DNA of 11,700 nt, from the NCBI GenBank assembly GCA_034696485.1, contig JAQIWT010001249.1, forward strand, positions 1-11,700, given 5' to 3'. This document shows, piece by piece, positions 8,065 through 11,700 of this stretch. The stretch comes from Isohypsibius dastychi. Its lineage: Eukaryota > Tardigrada > Eutardigrada > Parachela > Isohypsibiidae. Every line of letters starts with the position of its first letter. The first letter of the stretch is position 1. A model generated the notes under the pieces. That model did not search any database and was not told the origin of the DNA. It saw nothing but the letters and a program-made list of their open reading frames with translations. A program made the translations under genes and the position numbers.

Positions 8065-9924
8065 ATGGTCAACTTCGAGCCTTCTGTTACTTTGAATAAT
8101 GGAGCGAAGATGCCCATGTTGGGCATCGGAACCTGGCAGGTTTGTAATATTTGGTTGTGGATATCATAAATTGTTCTTTTCTCGAAGTAACCGGTTTTCT
8201 TTTGTTTCACAGTCAAAACCCAACGAAGTTCGCGATGCTGTTGAATACGCTTTGGAAGTCGGATACCGACATATCGACACGGCATTTGTTTACGGCAACG
8301 AAGCCGAAATCGGGGAGGCTCTTTCAAAGAAAATCAAAGATGGGACAGTTAAACGAGAGGACGTGTTCATCACTACAAAGGTAAATTTTCATTTCAAGCG
8401 AAACTAGAATAAACGAAACGAATCGTGTTAAATGTTCGCACTCAAAATCGATTTTGCAGAAAGTTTTCGTTATTGAATACATGTACACATTAACGTGGCT
8501 CATCAGGACAGTAATAATCAGCGATTAAATCAGAATATTTTATACAATTTATCAAAAACTGAATTACAGTAATATCGCTCGGTTACTACCAAGATTTAAT
8601 TTTATTGACAACAAACTTTTCCGATAACGTTGAAAAAGAAAGCTGAAACGGCGTTTGAACTGTCTGATCATTTCAAAGGCTCTGTTTTGAAAAACCTCTA
8701 TTGCAGCTGTGGAGCACTTATTCCAATCCCGAACGAGTCCTGCAAGGCGTTAACAAATCACTGGAGAACCTCGGAGTAGAATACATCGACTTGATGCTTA
8801 TCCACAACCCTGCAGCGTTTCAAAAGATTGGTATGGGATATTTTTGACACTGGTCATGCTGCACAGAACGAATCAGTATTCAAAATAAATCATTTTTCCA
8901 GATGACACCACCTTATTCCCCAAAGATGACAAAGGTGCGACCCTCTACGAAAAAGTTGATCAAGTCGCCACTTGGAAGGTGAAAACACATTTTTATTTCA
9001 GCCCTAGGGAACTAACAATTAATTCATTTCCGGCAGGAATTGGAGAAAGCAGTCGATCAAGGAACTGTGCGAGCTATCGGCCTTTCCAATTTCAATAAAC
9101 GACAGATCCAACGTATTCTAGATAATTCGCGGATTAAACCAGCGAATCTTCAGGTGATCACAGCGGAGATCAACCCAAAATTCTAGTATTAATTAATAAC
9201 CGCAAAACCAACTTTGTAGGTTGAATGTCACGCATATTTCATGCAAAAACCGTTGTATGAATTTTGCAAACAGAATGGAATTACATTCACTGCTTACGGG
9301 TAAACATATTTCAAAACATTTCTGGAAATGAATTAAAATCATTCGGATCTTCACAGGCCCCTCGGATCTCCTCAGCGAATGACCATCAATCCAAATGATC
9401 CAATTCTGCTCCAAGAGCCAAAACTGAAGGAAATCGCAAAGAAATACAACAAATCGCCAGCGCAGGTAAACTAAATTCAAGTTCCACCGAATAAATTTAG
9501 GAACCTTGAAACTGAAAAGCTACTGGTAATTTTAAGCGTCAGTGCTATTGGTCTGAAATATGCAACATATACTTCTTTTGAGTAAAATGCGCTCTACAGT
9601 TCTAGAAAGAAATGTTGTTTCATTATACTGTATTTCAGATATTGAATCGGTTTTTGATCGAACGAGGTCGAATCACCATTCCGAAGAGTGTTAACCGTGA
9701 AAGAATCAAGGAAAACTTCGATATCTTGGATTTCAAATTCAATCAAGAAGATCTCAAGGAACTGGACGCGTTGGACAAAAACCTTCGCTACTTCACCTTT
9801 GACTTGTAAGCACTGTAACTTACCCCGAAAACAAGGCTGAAGTGAAAATCCGAGCAGCTTTTACCGGTTGACTTCTTGCAGCATCAAGGATTCCGATGAA
9901 TTTCCATTCGCTGATCCATATTAA
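8065..9924 (+). CDS. Aldo-keto reductase (AKR1-type), 9 exons, 319 aa
   Basis: The predicted enzyme is a cytosolic NADPH-dependent reductase of aldehydes and ketones with a (beta/alpha)8 barrel. Exons: 8065-8139, 8213-8380, 8707-8830, 8902-8978, 9037-9153, 9220-9299, 9357-9465, 9639-9805, 9882-9924. All introns are GT-AG and all phases fit; the 960-nt CDS ends at TAA, and 319 aa is the usual family length. Visible motifs are LGIGTW (W24), [11 protein letters not shown] with catalytic D47 and Y52, VFITTK (K81), LMLIHNP (H114), GLSNFN (S165, N166), Q187, TAYGPLGSP (stacking Y213) and [13 protein letters not shown] (K266, S267, R272, N276), whose Lys/Arg contacts are typical of NADPH preference. 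Spacings of the tetrad equal those of AKR1B1. Oddities: H114 is followed by Asn, not the usual Trp, and Ser after Y213 is replaced by Gly. The start is the only Met before the N-terminal strand. Eight introns, six of them 57-76 bp. The physiological substrate cannot be read from sequence. Confidence 0.97.
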
Positions 9925-10105
9925 AAACCGATGTGATCGGAAGGATAAACATGAATCCCGACAACCGCTGGAAAACAATGGACGGATTAGTGAAGACAAA
10001 GAATTTCTGTATAATTCAGTAATTTTTTGGTTTCCTTTCTCATGTACGAGAAATGCTGCAAGCTACTGGGTATAATTTTTGAGCGAAGACTTTTCTGAAG
10101 AACAA

Positions 10106-10127
10106 AATAAATTCGAATAAAAATAAA
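10106..10127 (+). terminator. Poly(A) signals of the aldo-keto reductase gene (three AATAAA)
   Basis: AATAAA occurs at 10106-10111, 10116-10121 and 10122-10127, about 180-200 bases after the stop codon. This gives a normal short 3'UTR, and the three copies could allow slightly different cleavage sites. Confidence 0.65.
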
Positions 10128-10146
10128 ATATATTGGTAAGGGGATG

Positions 10147-10178
10147 TTCTCCGGAGAATGGGTGGTTGTTATGATAAC
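10147..10178. repeat. Two palindromes just downstream of the reductase gene
   Basis: TTCTCCGGAGAA (10147-10158) is a perfect 12-bp palindrome, and GTTATGATAAC (10168-10178) is a 5+1+5 palindrome only 9 bases away. They could be factor sites (the first has TTC...GAA ends) or an RNA hairpin near the 3' end. Confidence 0.55.
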
Positions 10179-10378
10179 GTAAAACCGCGGTACTCCCATA
10201 AGCAAAGCTCATATCTAACTGCGTTTGAAATTGCTTTTTCACAACTGGATGCACGGATAGCTAGACTAACTGAAAGAAATAAATGGTGACTAAAATATTT
10301 CATTTCTGCAAATGGATAATTGTTACGCTTTCCAAAATAAACAAAAAAGCGGGAATCGTCCGGAAGTTTGGTTGTTAG

Positions 10379-10558
10379 CGATAACCTTTTTTCGATAACC
10401 CGTCGATAAACTGTAGTTTTTTTGTGAGATGATATTTTCACAGCACATTTTTTAGCTTGATAATTCAATTCGGCTTAGTTTAGAAAACGGCAGAACTTAC
10501 CGAGGCAAAAGTTGATCAGGTGTGCGTCCACAAATGTATGATCTCATTATCGCGATAA
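10379..10558. promoter_or_regulatory. Cluster of CGATAA motifs with a perfect palindrome
   Basis: CGATAA occurs at 10379-10384, 10393-10398 and 10404-10409, and the palindrome TTATCGCGATAA (10547-10558) adds two more in opposite orientation. GATAA is the core of GATA-factor sites and CGATA occurs in DREF-type elements. Placement in the intergenic space upstream of the right-edge gene fits an enhancer. Function is inferred. Confidence 0.35.
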
Positions 10559-10980
10559 ATCCAAAGTATATCCAAATTAAACAGAACGACATTACTTTTT
10601 ACCGCATTCTCCAAGGCGCCTTAAGAAGGAGAAGATCCTCACAAGATCTCGGCTTGTCGAATAATGCACCGTAGTAAGTACGCGATTTCGATACTGCCGC
10701 CCCGCGTTGGACAAAATAAAAACAGACATTTCCGGTCGAACTGCGCAAACGAGAAGGAAAACAATGTTTGAACTGGGGGGTTGCACTTTGGGTTTGCACT
10801 GTGCAGCCGGGATGTCTGCATCGTCCAATAAATCCAAACAGATTACGGACAAGACAAGACAACATGTGACATCCGACTTGTCCTGAATGACATCATAGTT
10901 CAAGTGGCGATTTTTTGGCGGAATCTTTCTGTACAGTCCATCTAAGCTGAATTGAGGGGAACGGAGCTTCTACTATCTAA

Positions 10981-11066
10981 GGGGGCTGACCCACAGCCTA
11001 ACCGCGTAATTGCTCTTCATCGGACGATTCAATTAGTGCTGGGGGCTAATGCCATCAGTTAGCTCC
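10981..11066 (+). repeat. Pair of related GGGGGCT hairpins
   Basis: GGGGGCT starts at 10981 and again at 11041. The first forms GGCTG/CAGCC (10984-10988, 10994-10998) around a 5-base loop. The second forms an 8-pair stem GGGGCTAA/TTAGCTCC (11042-11049, 11059-11066) with one G-U wobble. The flanks (GACCCACAG versus AATGCCATCAG) look like diverged copies of one unit. Confidence 0.5.
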
Positions 11067-11122
11067 TTTCTCCGCTCGAGCCGGACGGCTGAAAGTCAAC
11101 AACCGTGCTTTTAAAATTCCGT

Positions 11123-11128
11123 TCAGTT
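11123..11128 (+). promoter_or_regulatory. Candidate initiator TCAGTT of the right-edge gene
   Basis: TCAGTTTC here is the same octamer as at 8012, the proposed start of the reductase gene. It would place transcription start about 400 bases before the ATG, with a 5'UTR intron in between. It is a motif match only, and there is no TATA box at the expected distance. Confidence 0.2.
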
Positions 11129-11374
11129 TCGTTTTCCCGCGATTTGGACGAATTAACTTCCTCATCCTTTTCTCGCTTTGTTACTGATTCCCACTACCTC
11201 CATCGTCACTACATGTTTTGAACGCGACAACTCACTCAAGTCTAAGCGGAGATTCCATTCCTTTAGTGTAGGATTCGAAATCTCTGACAAAAATCCCCTT
11301 TATTTGATTTTATACGATTTCCAGATCTCCTCATGATCGATCGTCCGTACTGTCTCTGATTCTGAAGCCTTACG

Positions 11375-11473
11375 GTAAGAGAACTCAGAAGTGCAGAAAG
11401 AAAGGCAGTATCCATAACGTCTGAGTTGTGAAGATTGTTTCAGGATTCCAAGATTAACCAGTTTTCCTTCCAG
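11375..11473 (+). other. Probable 5'UTR intron of the right-edge gene
   Basis: A good donor, ACG|GTAAGA, lies at 11375. Two acceptors follow: TTTCAG ending at 11443 and the stronger pyrimidine-rich TTTTCCTTCCAG ending at 11473. Either splice leaves a 5'UTR that reaches the ATG at 11525. Inferred from splice motifs alone. Confidence 0.4.
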
Positions 11474-11524
11474 GAAGAATAACCGTTCTCATCTTATCAG
11501 CTTTTGCTGTCGTCCAAATCTGCG

Positions 11525-11700
11525 ATGCCACCCAAGAAAGCTCGTGGTGACGCGAATCACTGGATGCCGGGCAACACTCCTGTTCCTCCAGGTCGAGCTG
11601 GTGCTGTTCCTGGCCAGCCTGAAGCTTCGTCGTCTTCAACTCAATACGATGTTAGTTTGACATTTCAGATTTTGTACACTTTGTGCTTCCTTTTTCTTTT
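11525..11700 (+). CDS. First coding exon of an unidentified gene (partial, runs off right edge)
   Basis: ATG at 11525 opens 42 codons to a donor TACGAT|GTTAGT, so the coding part is 11525-11650 and the rest of the window is intron (T-rich). The N-terminus is MPPKKARGDANHWMPGN followed by a Pro/Gly/Ala-rich stretch and SSSST, ending QYD in phase 0. MPPKKAR looks like a small basic, possibly nuclear-targeting, leader, and the remainder is low-complexity and presumably disordered. No family can be named from this. Start choice is supported by the preceding splice acceptor and by composition. The gene is co-directional with the reductase, 1.6 kb downstream of its stop. Confidence 0.6.
   Translation, partial: MPPKKARGDANHWMPGNTPVPPGRAGAVPGQPEASSSSTQYDVSLTFQILYTLCFLFL

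Larger units (their letters stand above)
9925..11374. other. Intergenic region between the reductase and the right-edge gene
   Basis: The 1.45 kb holds the reductase 3'UTR and poly(A) signals, palindromes near 10150-10180, a CGATAA cluster (10379-10558), two GGGGGCT hairpins (10984-10998 and 11042-11066), and a TCAGTTTC at 11123. Open frames on the minus strand at 10169-10468 and 10592-10903 lack recognisable composition or splice support and are not annotated as genes. The right part is presumably the promoter and 5'UTR of the gene beginning at 11525. Confidence 0.6.

Noticed and set aside
10169-10468. 99-codon minus-strand open frame
   Set aside because: Composition looks random, it covers palindromic noncoding DNA, and no family is recognised.
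10592-10903. Minus-strand open frame of about 100 codons, with overlapping alternatives in other frames
   Set aside because: No recognisable domain and three overlapping frames of similar length at once; no supporting splice signals or poly(A) site.

Overview
The window is nuclear DNA from an animal. Genes are split by introns with GT-AG borders, there are AATAAA poly(A) signals, and there are no operons or Shine-Dalgarno sites. Noncoding DNA is AT-rich and several introns are very short (57 to 76 bp). Splice acceptors are mixed (CACAG, TGCAG, TCCAG, GGCAG, GTAG) rather than the uniform TTTTCAG of Caenorhabditis. A FAM107-type gene and arthropod-like TCAGTT initiator candidates point to a compact protostome genome, such as a small crustacean, a tardigrade or similar. 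The sequence alone does not settle the species.

Layout from left to right. (1) At 1-412 on the plus strand lie the last two exons of a Gly/Asn-rich, then basic, then acidic protein, with a poly(A) signal at 460. (2) At 886-6239 on the minus strand is a three-exon gene for a 198-residue FAM107 (DUF1151) protein, convergent with gene 1, with its poly(A) signal at 661-666. Its introns are about 0.8 kb and 3.9 kb. (3) At 6331-7126 on the minus strand is a likely secreted Cys-rich protein: a signal peptide exon plus a Cys-rich exon whose 3' end is not resolved. (4) At 7516-7797 on the minus strand is an open frame of uncertain status. (5) At 8065-9924 on the plus strand is a complete nine-exon aldo-keto reductase gene encoding 319 residues with all four catalytic residues; this is the firmest call. 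(6) At 9925-11370 is a 1.4 kb intergenic region rich in palindromes. (7) From 11525 to beyond the right edge is the first coding exon of another plus-strand gene, preceded by a probable 5'UTR intron.

The genes share no evident pathway: a cytosolic oxidoreductase, a cytoskeletal/nuclear coiled-coil protein and a secreted protein sit side by side, as in any compact animal genome. The points most worth a second look are: a repeat of the FAM107 core helix in the N-terminal extension; the Notch-ligand-like cysteine pattern of the secreted protein, and a splice option that would join it in frame to FAM107; two active-site changes in the reductase; and clusters of inverted repeats in the large FAM107 intron and downstream of the reductase.
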